Of a stretch of 64,000 bases of DNA, positions 28,384 through 38,092 are shown in pieces (within the stretch, counting starts at the first letter, position 1; each line of letters begins with the position of its first letter). The notes under the pieces are model-generated. The model searched no databases, was not told the DNA's origin, and was given only the letters and a program-made list of their open reading frames with translations. Origin of the DNA: Corynebacterium singulare (GTDB taxonomy: Bacteria > Actinomycetota > Actinomycetes > Mycobacteriales > Mycobacteriaceae); assembly GCF_000833575.1 (NCBI RefSeq), contig NZ_CP010827.1:1182980-1246979 (forward strand), given 5' to 3'. Made by a program: the position numbers and the translations under genes.

Positions 28384-28869
28384 CTAGCTCTCCGCGCCGG
28401 GCAGCTCGCGGGACCACTCTCCGGAGCGCCCGCCGGATTTCGCGGTAATGCCGCAACGACGGATATAGGCGGAGCGATCGACGCCCTTGACCATGTCAAT
28501 GAGGGCCAGAGCTGCGACGTTGACGGCGGTGAGCGCCTCCATTTCAACGCCTGTTCGATCCGCCGTGCGGACCGTGGCCTCGATAAAGACGTGGTCCTCG
28601 CGCAACTCGATGTCCACGGCGCAGCCATGCACGCCAATGGTGTGGGCCAGCGGCAAAAGATCCGGCACCTTCTTGGCGGCAGCGATGCCCGCCACGCGGG
28701 CCACGGCGAGGACATCGCCCTTGGGGACGGTGCCATCGCGCAGAGCGGTGAGAATCTCCGGGGAGCAGGCCACCTCGCCCTGGGCCGTGGCGCTGCGCAC
28801 CGTGGGGTTCTTCTCGGTGACGTCCACCATGTAGGCAGAGCCGGAGTCATTGAGGTGAGTGAATTTCAT
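28384..28869 (-). CDS. moaC: Cyclic pyranopterin monophosphate synthase MoaC
   Basis: A 161-residue protein that completes cyclic pyranopterin formation after MoaA. Family motifs: VDVTEKNPTVR at the N-terminus, KKVPDLLPLAHTIG, and [20 protein letters not shown] followed by a conserved Lys and Asp. The stop is 3 nt from the mobA start, so they are co-translated. Confidence 0.96.
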   Translation of the reverse strand: MKFTHLNDSGSAYMVDVTEKNPTVRSATAQGEVACSPEILTALRDGTVPKGDVLAVARVAGIAAAKKVPDLLPLAHTIGVHGCAVDIELREDHVFIEATVRTADRTGVEMEALTAVNVAALALIDMVKGVDRSAYIRRCGITAKSGGRSGEWSRELPGAES

Positions 28870-28899
28870 AGTGTCAGGGTTCCTTTGAGCAGTAGAGAG

Positions 28900-30102
28900 T
28901 CAGTACGGATAAACGGTGAGCTCGTCACCGGCGGCACGGGGCTCAGTAATGAGCGCGAAGCCTCGCGTGCCGGGCAGCGCGCCGACGTGATGGCTGCGCA
29001 TCCGCGGGCCCGGCGGCGGGGCGGCAGTCACCGTGCCGTCGAATTCGATCAGGCAGGGCTGGATGAACGGATACTTCGCGCCTGGGAAGTCGGCGCCCGC
29101 CACGGCGCGAAGTGCCGGCCGGTCCAGCGGGCCTGCCGGGCGCGGCAGGCCCCGCAAGGAGCGCAGCAACGGGGTGAGATAGAGATGCGCGGACACAAAG
29201 GCCGCCACAGGGTTACCCGGCAAGCACACGACGGGCACACCCGCCCACAACGCGTGACCCTGCGGCGCGCCGGGGCGTTGTTCAACGTGACCAAACCAGG
29301 CGCAGTCTGCCTGCTGGCTCAGCACAGCGTGCACCACGTCGAAGGCACCGGCGGAAACACCGCCGGTGGTGACGATGAGGTCGCAGCCGCCTTCTGCCTG
29401 CACCACAGAGTCGAGAACTCGGCGCAGCTCGCTGGGATCATCGCCGCAGCACAGCCGGGTGATGCTAACAGGCCCCGTGGCAGCGATAAGCGCGTCAAGC
29501 ATCGGTCCATTGGAATCGGGCAGGAGGCCGCTGAGCAGTTCCTCACCCGTGGCGATAACGGCAACGCGCGGGATGCGGTGCACCTGCGCCGTGCTGATCC
29601 CGGCGGAGAGGAGGGTGGCTAACAGGGGAGCGTCGATAAGCGTGGCGGGGCCGGCAATCTCCTGGCCGATAGCAATATGGGAGCCGCGGCGGCGGATGTG
29701 GTTTCGGGGCGGTAGGCGGTGGATGGTGACGGCCTCCGGCAGGGGGGCCGGGCCAGCGGACACGTCGGTATCCTCCACGGGGATGACAAGGCCCTTGAAA
29801 CCATCGGGCACCGCAGCGCCCGTCATGATGCGCACGGCCGTACCGGGCGTGGGGCTGAGCGGGGGAGTGCCGGCGGGGACATCGCCGATGACCTGCAGCG
29901 AGCAGGGCGCATCGAGAGGTAGGGTCAGGAAGCCATCCATGGCGGAATTATCCTGGGGTGGCACCGCACTCTGGGCCGTGACAGCCTCGGCAAGGACGAG
30001 GCCTGCCTGCACCGCTGCAGTGTCGGCCGGTACGGGGCGGATAAGAGCCTGAAGGCGTGCGAAATAGTCTTCGATGCTCGTTGTCTGCCCAGTCGTTGTC
30101 AT
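28900..30102 (-). CDS. moeA: Molybdopterin molybdenumtransferase MoeA
   Basis: A 400-residue enzyme inserting molybdate into molybdopterin. It shows PPQDNSAMDGF at the N-terminus, the MPT-binding block TTGGVSAGAFDVV, and LPGNPVAAFVS. ATG 30102 is chosen; the frame runs on to 30165 but the extension overlaps the moaA coding end. The gap to moaA is 10 nt. Confidence 0.95.
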   Translation of the reverse strand: MTTTGQTTSIEDYFARLQALIRPVPADTAAVQAGLVLAEAVTAQSAVPPQDNSAMDGFLTLPLDAPCSLQVIGDVPAGTPPLSPTPGTAVRIMTGAAVPDGFKGLVIPVEDTDVSAGPAPLPEAVTIHRLPPRNHIRRRGSHIAIGQEIAGPATLIDAPLLATLLSAGISTAQVHRIPRVAVIATGEELLSGLLPDSNGPMLDALIAATGPVSITRLCCGDDPSELRRVLDSVVQAEGGCDLIVTTGGVSAGAFDVVHAVLSQQADCAWFGHVEQRPGAPQGHALWAGVPVVCLPGNPVAAFVSAHLYLTPLLRSLRGLPRPAGPLDRPALRAVAGADFPGAKYPFIQPCLIEFDGTVTAAPPPGPRMRSHHVGALPGTRGFALITEPRAAGDELTVYPY

Positions 30103-30112
30103 TGCACCCAAT

Positions 30113-31219
30113 CTAGCCGCCGATGGCGGACATCGGGCGATCGGGCTGGAGGAACCCCTCGTCATTCACACCGTGGCCGGGCAGCTTGCGCCACATCTCA
30201 CCGGCCCATGCGGCGGCGAGCTCATCATCGCTGGCGCCTTCGCGCATCAAATCGCGCAGAGAGGTCTCTGAATTGCCGAACAAGCAGTTGCGCACCGCGC
30301 CATCAGTGGTCAAGCGCGTGCGGTCGCAGGTGCCGCAGAAGGGACGAGTGACCGAGGCAATAACGCCAATGCGCCCCGGTGGCAGGGAGCCATCGCGTGC
30401 CTTAACCTCCCACAGGGCAGCGGGTGCGGAGCCGCGGGGCTCCTCGGTAGGGCGCAGCTCTAATCCCTCACGCAGGCGAGCGAGGATATCATCAGCCGTC
30501 ACCATGCGGGAGCGGTCCCACTCCTCCCGCGGGCCCAGCGGCATCTGCTCAATAAAACGCAGCTGCGCACCACGCTCGAGGCAGAAGCGCGCCAGGGGAA
30601 GGATGGCAGACTCATTGACCCCAGGCATGATGACCGCGTTGATCTTCACCGGATCCATCCCAGCCGACAGGGCTGCATCGATAGACCGAACCACATCAGG
30701 AAGGCGGTCGCGCCGGGTCAAGCGGGCATACAGCTCGCGGTCGAGGGTATCGAGGGAGATATTCACTCGGTCCAGCCCGGCGCGCTGTAGTCCAGGAAGC
30801 CGCTTGTCCAAGCCCAAGCCGTTGGTGGTCAGCGCTGTGGAGGGCGCCACACCTTCGTCGGTGCGTACATCCTTGGTGGCGGCGATGATCTCTTCTAGGG
30901 AGTGGCGTAGGAGCGGCTCACCACCGGTGAAGCGCACCTGGCGAATACCGAGCTTTTCCACGCCCAAGCGGATAAGGCGGATCGTTTCCTCATCACGCAA
31001 CGTCTGCGCGGTGGGCATCCACTCCACGCCGTCCGCCGGCATGCAATACGTGCACCGCAGATTGCAGCGATCCGTGAGAGAGACGCGCAGATCTCGAGCT
31101 TGCCGGCCGTACCGGTCCAGGAGTGCGCGCTCACCATGTGCGCCGGGTTGCGGGAGATCGGCGGGATGATCGGCAGAACCCGGGACGCGGGGCAGTGGTA
31201 GGGAGATGGAATCGGACAT
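30113..31219 (-). CDS. moaA: GTP 3',8-cyclase MoaA (radical SAM)
   Basis: A 368-residue radical SAM enzyme for the first step of molybdenum cofactor synthesis. The SAM cluster motif is CNLRCTYC (Cys52, Cys56, Cys59), followed by RFTGGEPLLR; the second cluster uses CGTCDRTRL and a later Cys in VRNC. The C-terminus ends in Gly-Gly as the family requires. A TAAACT box lies 8 nt before ATG 31219, so the message may be leaderless. moaD, moaE and moaB/mog are not in the window. Confidence 0.96.
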   Translation of the reverse strand: MSDSISLPLPRVPGSADHPADLPQPGAHGERALLDRYGRQARDLRVSLTDRCNLRCTYCMPADGVEWMPTAQTLRDEETIRLIRLGVEKLGIRQVRFTGGEPLLRHSLEEIIAATKDVRTDEGVAPSTALTTNGLGLDKRLPGLQRAGLDRVNISLDTLDRELYARLTRRDRLPDVVRSIDAALSAGMDPVKINAVIMPGVNESAILPLARFCLERGAQLRFIEQMPLGPREEWDRSRMVTADDILARLREGLELRPTEEPRGSAPAALWEVKARDGSLPPGRIGVIASVTRPFCGTCDRTRLTTDGAVRNCLFGNSETSLRDLMREGASDDELAAAWAGEMWRKLPGHGVNDEGFLQPDRPMSAIGG

Positions 31220-31265
31220 TGCTCGATAGTTTAACCCGAATAAATCCGAATTAATAGAGTGGGGG

Positions 31266-33005
31266 TTAATCTCTGGCGTCGAGGCGCTGGGATTCGCCCG
31301 GGCCCTTCAGACGGATGATGTTGTACTCACCTTCAGCTAGGTGAGCACGCAGGTCCTTCTTATCGAACTTGCCCACGGACGTCTTATCGATGGATTTCAC
31401 AAAAGTCCAGTACTCCGGCAGCATCCACGAGGGCAGCTCCGAGCGCATGCCGTCGCGCAGGCGCTCGGCAGTCTCAATGGTGGGGGAAATATCTGCTGCC
31501 AGCACGGTCACGGCGAGGGGACGCTCGACCCACTGCTTATCGGGGTAGCCAATGACGGCGCACTCAAGCACGTCCGGGTTACTCATGATGAGGTTTTCTA
31601 GCTGCACCGAGTAAATCCACTCGCCACCGGAGCGGATGACATCGCGAGCGCGGTCTTCCACGGTGAGGAAGCCCTCCTCGTTGACGAAGCCGACGTCGCC
31701 CGTGCGCAGCCAGCCATCGGCGGTAAATTTAGATTCAGCATCCTCGACATCTTTGCCGCGGAACTCGTGAGCGGCCCCTCCGTCTTCCGAGGCGGGCGAG
31801 TGGTAGTAGGAGCCGGTCACGAGGTTTCCGCGTACCTGAATCTCGCCGGCGTTGAGGTCGGTGGTGTTGACAACGTGGCCATCGTTGACCACGCGGTACT
31901 GCAGTGAGGCGGGGAAGCGTCCTTGGGAGACGCGGTAGGCCCAGCGCGCTTCACCCGAGGCGCCTGAGGGCGGGCGCGCAACGGTACCGACAGTGGTGGT
32001 TTCCGCCATTCCCCAGACGTGCACGACATCCACGCCGTAGCGCTCCTCCCACATTTTGATGAGCTGCGGTGGGACGGGGGAGCCGCCCGCGAAAATTTCC
32101 GTGAGCGTCATGCGCTCCGGTGGGTGCTTGAGGTAGTGGACGAAGAGCTGAATCCAAATGGTGGGAACGCCATGTGCCACGCGTGGGGATGTGGCGGCAA
32201 TGACTTTGGCCAGGGTGGCGGGGGACACGTCGGCGTCGGGAAGCACCAGCGGCGTACCCGTCATCCACGCCGCAAAAGGAACACCCCAGCTCAGCACGTG
32301 GTAAATGGGAATGCAACACAGGAAAGTCTCACCGTGCGTGACGCACAGCGAATCGGAAGAGCGCAGCTGCATACCCTCGAGATACAGCGCGCGGTGCGAA
32401 TAAAGCACGCCCTTCGGCGCGCCGGTGGTGCCCGTGGAATAACACAGAGCGGCGGCCGTGTGCTCATCCAGCACGGGCCAGTCATAGACCGTCGAGCGGC
32501 CATCGAGCAGCTCCTCGTAGCTGTAGACCTCCACACCCTCCGGCATAGGGGCCGTGAGCTTATCGACGTCCGTGAACACCACTGCACGCACGCACTCCAC
32601 GCCCTTGAGGACGTTCGCCAGCTGCTGCCCCAAGCGGCCATCGGCGACAATGACCTGGACTTCTGCGTGATTGACGATGTGCCGGATTTGGTCATTCATC
32701 AGCTGCTTGTTGAGCGGGGTAAATACCGCGCCCTTGCACGCAGTGCCGAAGAGAACCTCGAGGTGTTCTGCGCAGTTCCACATGAGGGTTCCCACGCGTT
32801 CATCCCCGGTGACTCCCAATGTGTCATGCAACGCATGAGCGAAGGCTGCGGCGCGCGCGCCGATATCCGCGAAGGTGGTTTCCTCCCTCTCATTGCCCGG
32901 ATCGGCACTGTGCCAGGTGATGACTTGGGTCTGGCTGTGAACGGAGGAACCGTACTCCAGGATGCGGGTCAGGGACAGGGGGATATCCTGCATTGTGGAG
33001 AGCAT
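31266..33005 (-). CDS. Acyl-CoA synthetase (AMP-binding, AlkK-like)
   Basis: A 579-residue adenylate-forming enzyme that activates fatty acids to acyl-CoA through acyl-AMP. The P-loop is YSTGTTGAPKGVLYSH, then WGMAETTTVG, the A8 block WLRTGDVGFVNEEGFLTVED with RDVIRSGGEWI, and the catalytic Lys near the C-terminus in SVGKFDKK. Length and motif layout suggest medium to long-chain substrates. ATG 33005 is chosen (alternative 32993); the longer frame to 33260 reads through the rho upstream region. Confidence 0.9.
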   Translation of the reverse strand: MLSTMQDIPLSLTRILEYGSSVHSQTQVITWHSADPGNEREETTFADIGARAAAFAHALHDTLGVTGDERVGTLMWNCAEHLEVLFGTACKGAVFTPLNKQLMNDQIRHIVNHAEVQVIVADGRLGQQLANVLKGVECVRAVVFTDVDKLTAPMPEGVEVYSYEELLDGRSTVYDWPVLDEHTAAALCYSTGTTGAPKGVLYSHRALYLEGMQLRSSDSLCVTHGETFLCCIPIYHVLSWGVPFAAWMTGTPLVLPDADVSPATLAKVIAATSPRVAHGVPTIWIQLFVHYLKHPPERMTLTEIFAGGSPVPPQLIKMWEERYGVDVVHVWGMAETTTVGTVARPPSGASGEARWAYRVSQGRFPASLQYRVVNDGHVVNTTDLNAGEIQVRGNLVTGSYYHSPASEDGGAAHEFRGKDVEDAESKFTADGWLRTGDVGFVNEEGFLTVEDRARDVIRSGGEWIYSVQLENLIMSNPDVLECAVIGYPDKQWVERPLAVTVLAADISPTIETAERLRDGMRSELPSWMLPEYWTFVKSIDKTSVGKFDKKDLRAHLAEGEYNIIRLKGPGESQRLDARD

Positions 33006-33410
33006 GGCCACTACTTTAGCCGTGTCAGTGTGATCGCGGTCGATGGATGCGGTATAGTTGCTTGCGACTGGCGGGGAGGCCTTCCCCGCACCTTCCGAGC
33101 ATCCTCCACGGTACGCACGCGGTGTCGGCGCGCGGCGGTGAAGGGGAGTAGAGATACGCTCGCAGTCGCCTCTTATAACATCTCCCATCAGTGACCCACG
33201 GCTGTGTAATCTTTTCCGCGCCGCGGGGGCTTCTTTACAGGGAGAGCCACACATACCCACCGCCCACGGGGATCGCGGTCGCGTGAACTCGCTGGCGGCG
33301 GTGGACCAGATTAATTACACATTGGCTTCCAACGCCCCACGTGGGCTGTCCCGCACACGGTGCGGCCCAGTCATGATGGCGCCCGTTGGTGAAGCGACGA
33401 AAGGATATCC
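33006..33410. promoter_or_regulatory. Divergent control region of acyl-CoA synthetase and rho
   Basis: About 400 bases without a gene. A -10-like TATAAC at 33174-33179 would give rho a leader of about 220 nt. The leader contains the palindrome CCCACGTGGG (33336-33345) and the hairpin CCGCAC/GTGCGG (33351-33365). Nearer the acyl-CoA synthetase there is GCGGGGA/TCCCCGC (33071-33089). A long structured leader fits the known autoregulation of rho, but that is inference. Confidence 0.45.
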
Positions 33411-35384
33411 GTGAGCGATACGGACAAGACCGCAGCACAGGATCTCGCATCCCTGAAGCTGCCGGAACTGCGCAAGCTTGCCGCGGAGCGCGGGCTCCGC
33501 GGCGTCTCCGGACTGCGCAAGGGGGACCTCATTACCGCCCTAACCACCGGCCACGTTCCCCCGCGCGCTGCCAAGGCCGCGAAGGCTGCCGACGGCGCCT
33601 CGGCCGATGCCCCGAAGGCAGAGGAGAAGGACACTAAGCAGCGCCGTGCGGCCCGCAAGGCCTCACGCCCGGCAGGCTCCGCCGATGACCAGCAGGCCGC
33701 CAAGGGTCACGGCTCAGACAAGGATCACGGCTCAGAGAAAAACTCTGAGCAGGGTTCTGAGAACAAGGGCGACAAGAACGATTCCAAGCACGACGGGGGC
33801 ACTGACGAGCAGCGCTATGAGTCGCGTTCGCAGGCCCGCCGCGCTCGCCGCAACCGTGCCCGCCGCCAAGAGCGCGAGGCCCGCGAAGAGAACAACGGTG
33901 GCCAGAACAACGGTGGCCAGAACAACAACTCCGGCGGCGACAACTCTGGGGACACCGAGTCTGGTCATGACAACTCTGGTAACCAGGGCGGCAACAACAA
34001 TGACGGCGGCCAGGGCACATCGGATGACAACCACGGCCGCAACAACGGCCAGAACAACGGTGGTGGCAACAACCGCCGTGATAACCACAACCGCCACGAC
34101 GACAACAACGGTGGCGGCGGACGTCGCAACCGCCGCAACCGCCGCAACCGCCGCGGCCGTGACCGCGATGGCGGCAATGGTGGCAATGACCTGCAGATTC
34201 GTGAAGGCGATGAGGTCCAGGCAGTTGGCGGCATCCTCGAGGTCGTGGACAACAACGTGGCCTTCCTGCGCACCACGGGCTACCGTGCCGCAAGCTCCGA
34301 TGTCTTCGTCAACAACAACCTTGTCCGTCGCCTGGGCTTGCGCTCCGGCGACGCCGTGACCGGCCAGGTCAAGGTGTCTGGCCCGACGCACACGCACGGC
34401 AACGGCCGCAACCGCCGCAAGTACAACCAGCTGGTCCAGGTCGACACGGTTAACGGCCTCGAGCCGTCAACCGCTAAGGAGCGTCCGGAGTTCTCCAAGC
34501 TCACCCCGCTGTATCCGAACCAGCGCCTGCGCCTGGAGACGGATCCAAAGATCCTCACCACCCGCGTTATCGACCTCATCATGCCGATTGGTAAGGGCCA
34601 GCGCGCGCTCATCGTCTCCCCGCCGAAGGCCGGTAAGACGACGATCCTGCAGAACATTGCCAACGCAATTGCGGCCAACAACCCGGAGTGCTACCTCATG
34701 GTTGTCCTCGTCGACGAGCGCCCTGAGGAAGTCACCGACATGCAGCGCAGCGTCAAGGGCGAGGTTATCGCCTCCACCTTCGACCGCCCGCCGTCAGAGC
34801 ACACCTCCGTGGCGGAGCTGGCCATCGAGCGCGCTAAGCGCCTAGTGGAGCAGGGCAAGGACGTTGTCGTCCTGCTGGACTCCATTACCCGCCTTGGCCG
34901 TGCCTACAACAATTCCTCCCCGGCATCCGGCCGCATCCTCTCCGGTGGTGTGGACTCCAATGCCCTCTACCCGCCGAAGCGTTTCCTCGGTGCTGCCCGC
35001 AACATTGAGAATGGTGGTTCGCTGACCATCATCGCCACCGCGATGGTGGAGACCGGCTCCACTGGTGACACCGTCATCTTCGAGGAGTTCAAGGGCACCG
35101 GCAACGCCGAACTCAAGCTCGACCGTGCCATCTCTGAGCGCCGCATCTTCCCAGCTGTGGACGTTAACCCGTCCGGCACCCGCAAGGACGAGCTCCTGTT
35201 GGTTCCGGAAGAGGCGCGCATCATGACCAAGCTGCGCCGTATCCTTTCCGGCCTGGATTCCTTTGCCGCTATCGACCTGCTCATCAAGCAGCTCAAGAAG
35301 ACCCGCTCCAACGGCGAATTCCTCATGCAGGTGGCCTCCTCTGCGCCCATGGCGGCAGATACCGATGAGGAGGACTACAAGTAA
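33411..35384 (+). CDS. rho: Transcription termination factor Rho
   Basis: A 657-residue hexameric RNA helicase that ends transcription. Rho_N domain at about 14-48; then a very long Asn/Gly/Asp and Arg-rich low-complexity insert (about 60-260) with repeated NNGGQ-type units, a feature of actinobacterial Rho; the RNA-binding domain ([18 protein letters not shown]); and the RecA-like ATPase with Walker [10 protein letters not shown] (403-411) and Walker [15 protein letters not shown] start 33411 follows CGAAAGGA. prfA overlaps its stop by one base. Confidence 0.96.
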   Translation: MSDTDKTAAQDLASLKLPELRKLAAERGLRGVSGLRKGDLITALTTGHVPPRAAKAAKAADGASADAPKAEEKDTKQRRAARKASRPAGSADDQQAAKGHGSDKDHGSEKNSEQGSENKGDKNDSKHDGGTDEQRYESRSQARRARRNRARRQEREAREENNGGQNNGGQNNNSGGDNSGDTESGHDNSGNQGGNNNDGGQGTSDDNHGRNNGQNNGGGNNRRDNHNRHDDNNGGGGRRNRRNRRNRRGRDRDGGNGGNDLQIREGDEVQAVGGILEVVDNNVAFLRTTGYRAASSDVFVNNNLVRRLGLRSGDAVTGQVKVSGPTHTHGNGRNRRKYNQLVQVDTVNGLEPSTAKERPEFSKLTPLYPNQRLRLETDPKILTTRVIDLIMPIGKGQRALIVSPPKAGKTTILQNIANAIAANNPECYLMVVLVDERPEEVTDMQRSVKGEVIASTFDRPPSEHTSVAELAIERAKRLVEQGKDVVVLLDSITRLGRAYNNSSPASGRILSGGVDSNALYPPKRFLGAARNIENGGSLTIIATAMVETGSTGDTVIFEEFKGTGNAELKLDRAISERRIFPAVDVNPSGTRKDELLLVPEEARIMTKLRRILSGLDSFAAIDLLIKQLKKTRSNGEFLMQVASSAPMAADTDEEDYK

Positions 35385-36460
35385 TGTCGAATCAGGTTTC
35401 CCTCGTTGACGATATTGTCTCCGAGTACCAGGGCATCGAGATGCAGATGGCTGATCCGGAGGTAGCCGGTGATCAGTCTCAGTTCCGCAAGCTGTCCAAG
35501 CGTTATGCCGAGCTGCGCCCGATCGTCGCTGTGAATGATGAGCTGGTCCAGGCTCGCCAGGATCTGGCCGACGCCAAAGAGATGGCCTACGAAGACCACG
35601 AGTTCCAGCCCGAGGTTGACCGCCTCGAGCCACTCGTCGTCGAGCTGGAGGAGAAGCTCGCTGACCTGCTCGCTCCGCGCGATGAGCAGGACTCCGAAGA
35701 CATCATCATGGAGATCAAGGCCGGCGCTGGTGGCGAAGAGGCAGCTCTCTTTGCCGGAGACCTTGCCCGCATGTACGAGCGTTTCGCGGACAAGGCTGGC
35801 TTCCAGTGGGAGGTTTTGGGCCTCAACGAGTCCGATCTCGGCGGTGTCAAGGACATGTCCATCTCCTTCAAGTCCAAGACCCCATCCCGCGACGGCGCGT
35901 GGAGCGTGTTCAAGTTCGAGGGCGGAGTGCACCGCGTGCAGCGCGTTCCGGTGACCGAATCCCAGGGGCGCATCCAGACCTCGGCTGCCGGTGTGTTGGT
36001 TTACCCGGAACCAGAAGAGGTCGAAGCCGTCAACATCGATGACAAGGACATCCGCGTTGACGTCTACCGTTCCTCTGGTAAGGGCGGCCAGGGTGTGAAC
36101 ACCACCGACTCCGCGGTGCGTATTACTCACCTGCCGACCGGCCTGGTGGTGACCTGTCAGAAGGAGCGTTCCCAGATCCAGAACAAGGCGCGTGCCCTGC
36201 AGGTGCTGCAAGCTCGCCTGGACCAGATGGAGCGCGAGGCCCGCGAGGCGGAGGCCGGTGAGCAGCGCGCCTCCCAGGTACGCACGATGGACCGCTCGGA
36301 GCGCATCCGCACCTACAACTGGCCGGAGAACCGTATTACTGACCACCGCATTGGCTACAAGGCCAACAACCTTGACTCGGTGCTCAACGGTGATATGCAG
36401 GAGCTCATCGAGGCCCTGCAGGCCCAAGAGCGCGCCGAGCGCCTTGAGGCGGATGGCTAA
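35384..36460 (+). CDS. prfA: Peptide chain release factor 1
   Basis: A 358-residue class I release factor reading UAA and UAG. The catalytic GGQ is at residues 234-236 within [10 protein letters not shown]; the codon-recognising region upstream includes the [12 protein letters not shown] domain. It starts inside the rho stop (TAATG), and prmC, which methylates its GGQ glutamine, follows after 5 nt. Confidence 0.97.
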   Translation: MSNQVSLVDDIVSEYQGIEMQMADPEVAGDQSQFRKLSKRYAELRPIVAVNDELVQARQDLADAKEMAYEDHEFQPEVDRLEPLVVELEEKLADLLAPRDEQDSEDIIMEIKAGAGGEEAALFAGDLARMYERFADKAGFQWEVLGLNESDLGGVKDMSISFKSKTPSRDGAWSVFKFEGGVHRVQRVPVTESQGRIQTSAAGVLVYPEPEEVEAVNIDDKDIRVDVYRSSGKGGQGVNTTDSAVRITHLPTGLVVTCQKERSQIQNKARALQVLQARLDQMEREAREAEAGEQRASQVRTMDRSERIRTYNWPENRITDHRIGYKANNLDSVLNGDMQELIEALQAQERAERLEADG

Positions 36461-36465
36461 AAACG

Positions 36466-37344
36466 GTGAAGTTTCACACCTATCAGGAGGCGCTTCGCGA
36501 TGCCGCGGGGCGCCTTCGCGCCGCCGGGGTCCCCTCACCCGAGTGGGATGCCCGCGTGCTTGCGGCCCATCTCATCCACTGCGGCCACATGGACATCCCG
36601 CTAAGCCACGAGCCAATGCCGGGCTTTGACGTGGCATACGGGGCGTTGGTGGGGCGTCGAGAAGCACGCGAGCCCCTCCAACACATCCTGGGCACGGCCT
36701 GGTTTGGCCCCCTCGAGCTCGACGTCGGCCCCGGCGTGTTCATCCCGCGACCGGAGACGGAGGTGCTCGCCGAGTGGGGAGTTAGAGCCTTGAAGGAATC
36801 TATCCTGGGCCAGGAGTCTCCGTGCGTCGTGGATCTCTGCACCGGGTCGGGGGCGCTGGCTCTCTACATTGCACACTTTGTGCCGCAGGCGCAGGTGTGG
36901 GCCGTGGAGCTTTCCGACGCCGCCCTGGCCTATACCCAGCGCAATGCCCGCAACACCGCAGGGGACGCCAGCGGTCACGTACACCTGGTCAAGGGCGATG
37001 TGACGGACTCTCACGTGCTCGCCGAACTCGACGGCACCGTGGACCTGGTGCTCACGAACCCACCCTACGTGCCGGAAAATCCGTTCCTAGACCCAGAGGT
37101 CTACCACGACCCACACGAGGCCGTCTTTGGTGGAGCCGATGGGATGGAGACAATCACCGCTATGATCCCCACGATTGCACGGCTGCTTCGCCCGGGCGGA
37201 CGAGTGGGTATCGAGCACGACGATGAGACCTCCGAAAAAGTGCAGGATGCTCTGCTCAGCTACGGTGGCTTCGACCAGGTGGACGTCTTACATGACCTCA
37301 CCGGGACCGCGCGATTTGTGACGGCGGTGCGGGGAGTACAGTAA
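36466..37344 (+). CDS. prmC: Release factor glutamine methyltransferase PrmC
   Basis: A 292-residue SAM-dependent enzyme that methylates the glutamine of the GGQ motif in release factors. The SAM loop is VVDLCTGSGALAL and the substrate motif is TNPPYVPENP. GTG 36466 is the start, 5 nt after prfA. Confidence 0.95.
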   Translation: MKFHTYQEALRDAAGRLRAAGVPSPEWDARVLAAHLIHCGHMDIPLSHEPMPGFDVAYGALVGRREAREPLQHILGTAWFGPLELDVGPGVFIPRPETEVLAEWGVRALKESILGQESPCVVDLCTGSGALALYIAHFVPQAQVWAVELSDAALAYTQRNARNTAGDASGHVHLVKGDVTDSHVLAELDGTVDLVLTNPPYVPENPFLDPEVYHDPHEAVFGGADGMETITAMIPTIARLLRPGGRVGIEHDDETSEKVQDALLSYGGFDQVDVLHDLTGTARFVTAVRGVQ

Positions 37345-37404
37345 ATTGGTCAAGGATTGGCCAACTAGCCGACGCCGCGCGACCGCGGCATGAAGGAGAG
37401 ACCG

Positions 37405-38079
37405 ATGCAGGGGCAGATTTTCAACTGCGCGGATGCTGCTGAGCGCGAGGAAGGCATGGACCTGGCGGTCAAGGCCGCCAAATCCGGCCGCCTCGTCGTT
37501 ATGCCTACCGATACCCTCTATGGTCTGGGCTGCGATGCCTTTGACAACGACGCCGTGGCGAGCCTTCTTGCCACTAAACACCGTGGCCCCGACATGCCGG
37601 TGCCGGTCCTCGTGGGCTCGTGGGACACCGTCAAGGGATTGGTGGCCCGCCTGGATGACACCGCACAGAATCTCATTGAGGCCTTCTGGCCCGGCGGGCT
37701 GTCCATCGTCGTCCCGCAGGCGCCGTCCTTGCCATGGAATCTGGGAGATACCCGGGGCACGGTGATGCTCCGCATGCCTCTTCACCCCATCGCGATTGAA
37801 TTGCTGCGCGAGGTCGGACCAATGGCCGTGTCCTCCGCAAACATTTCCGGCCACCAGCCTCCGACAACTGCCATTGCTGCCAAACAGCAATTGGGTAAGG
37901 CAGTCACCGTGTATTTGGATGGTGGGGAAGCAGAGGTAGGAAAACCCTCGACGATTATTGATCTATCCGGCGAACACCCTTACCTGTTGCGTGAGGGCGC
38001 TTTGAGTGCCGAAGAAATAGCTGAGGTCATCGGCGTGAGCGCGGATTCCCTGCGCACGCGCCCGAGTGCTACTAACTAA
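37405..38079 (+). CDS. tsaC: Threonylcarbamoyl-AMP synthase (Sua5/YrdC family)
   Basis: A 224-residue protein that makes threonylcarbamoyl-AMP for the t6A37 tRNA modification. Family blocks: VVMPTDTLYGLGCDAF near residue 35, then WPGGLSIV, and SSANISGHQPP. ATG 37405 follows GAAGGAGAG; an in-frame ATG at 37390 overlaps this site and is rejected. Co-transcribed with prmC. Confidence 0.94.
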   Translation: MQGQIFNCADAAEREEGMDLAVKAAKSGRLVVMPTDTLYGLGCDAFDNDAVASLLATKHRGPDMPVPVLVGSWDTVKGLVARLDDTAQNLIEAFWPGGLSIVVPQAPSLPWNLGDTRGTVMLRMPLHPIAIELLREVGPMAVSSANISGHQPPTTAIAAKQQLGKAVTVYLDGGEAEVGKPSTIIDLSGEHPYLLREGALSAEEIAEVIGVSADSLRTRPSATN

Positions 38080-38092
38080 GGAGCCCTTCACC

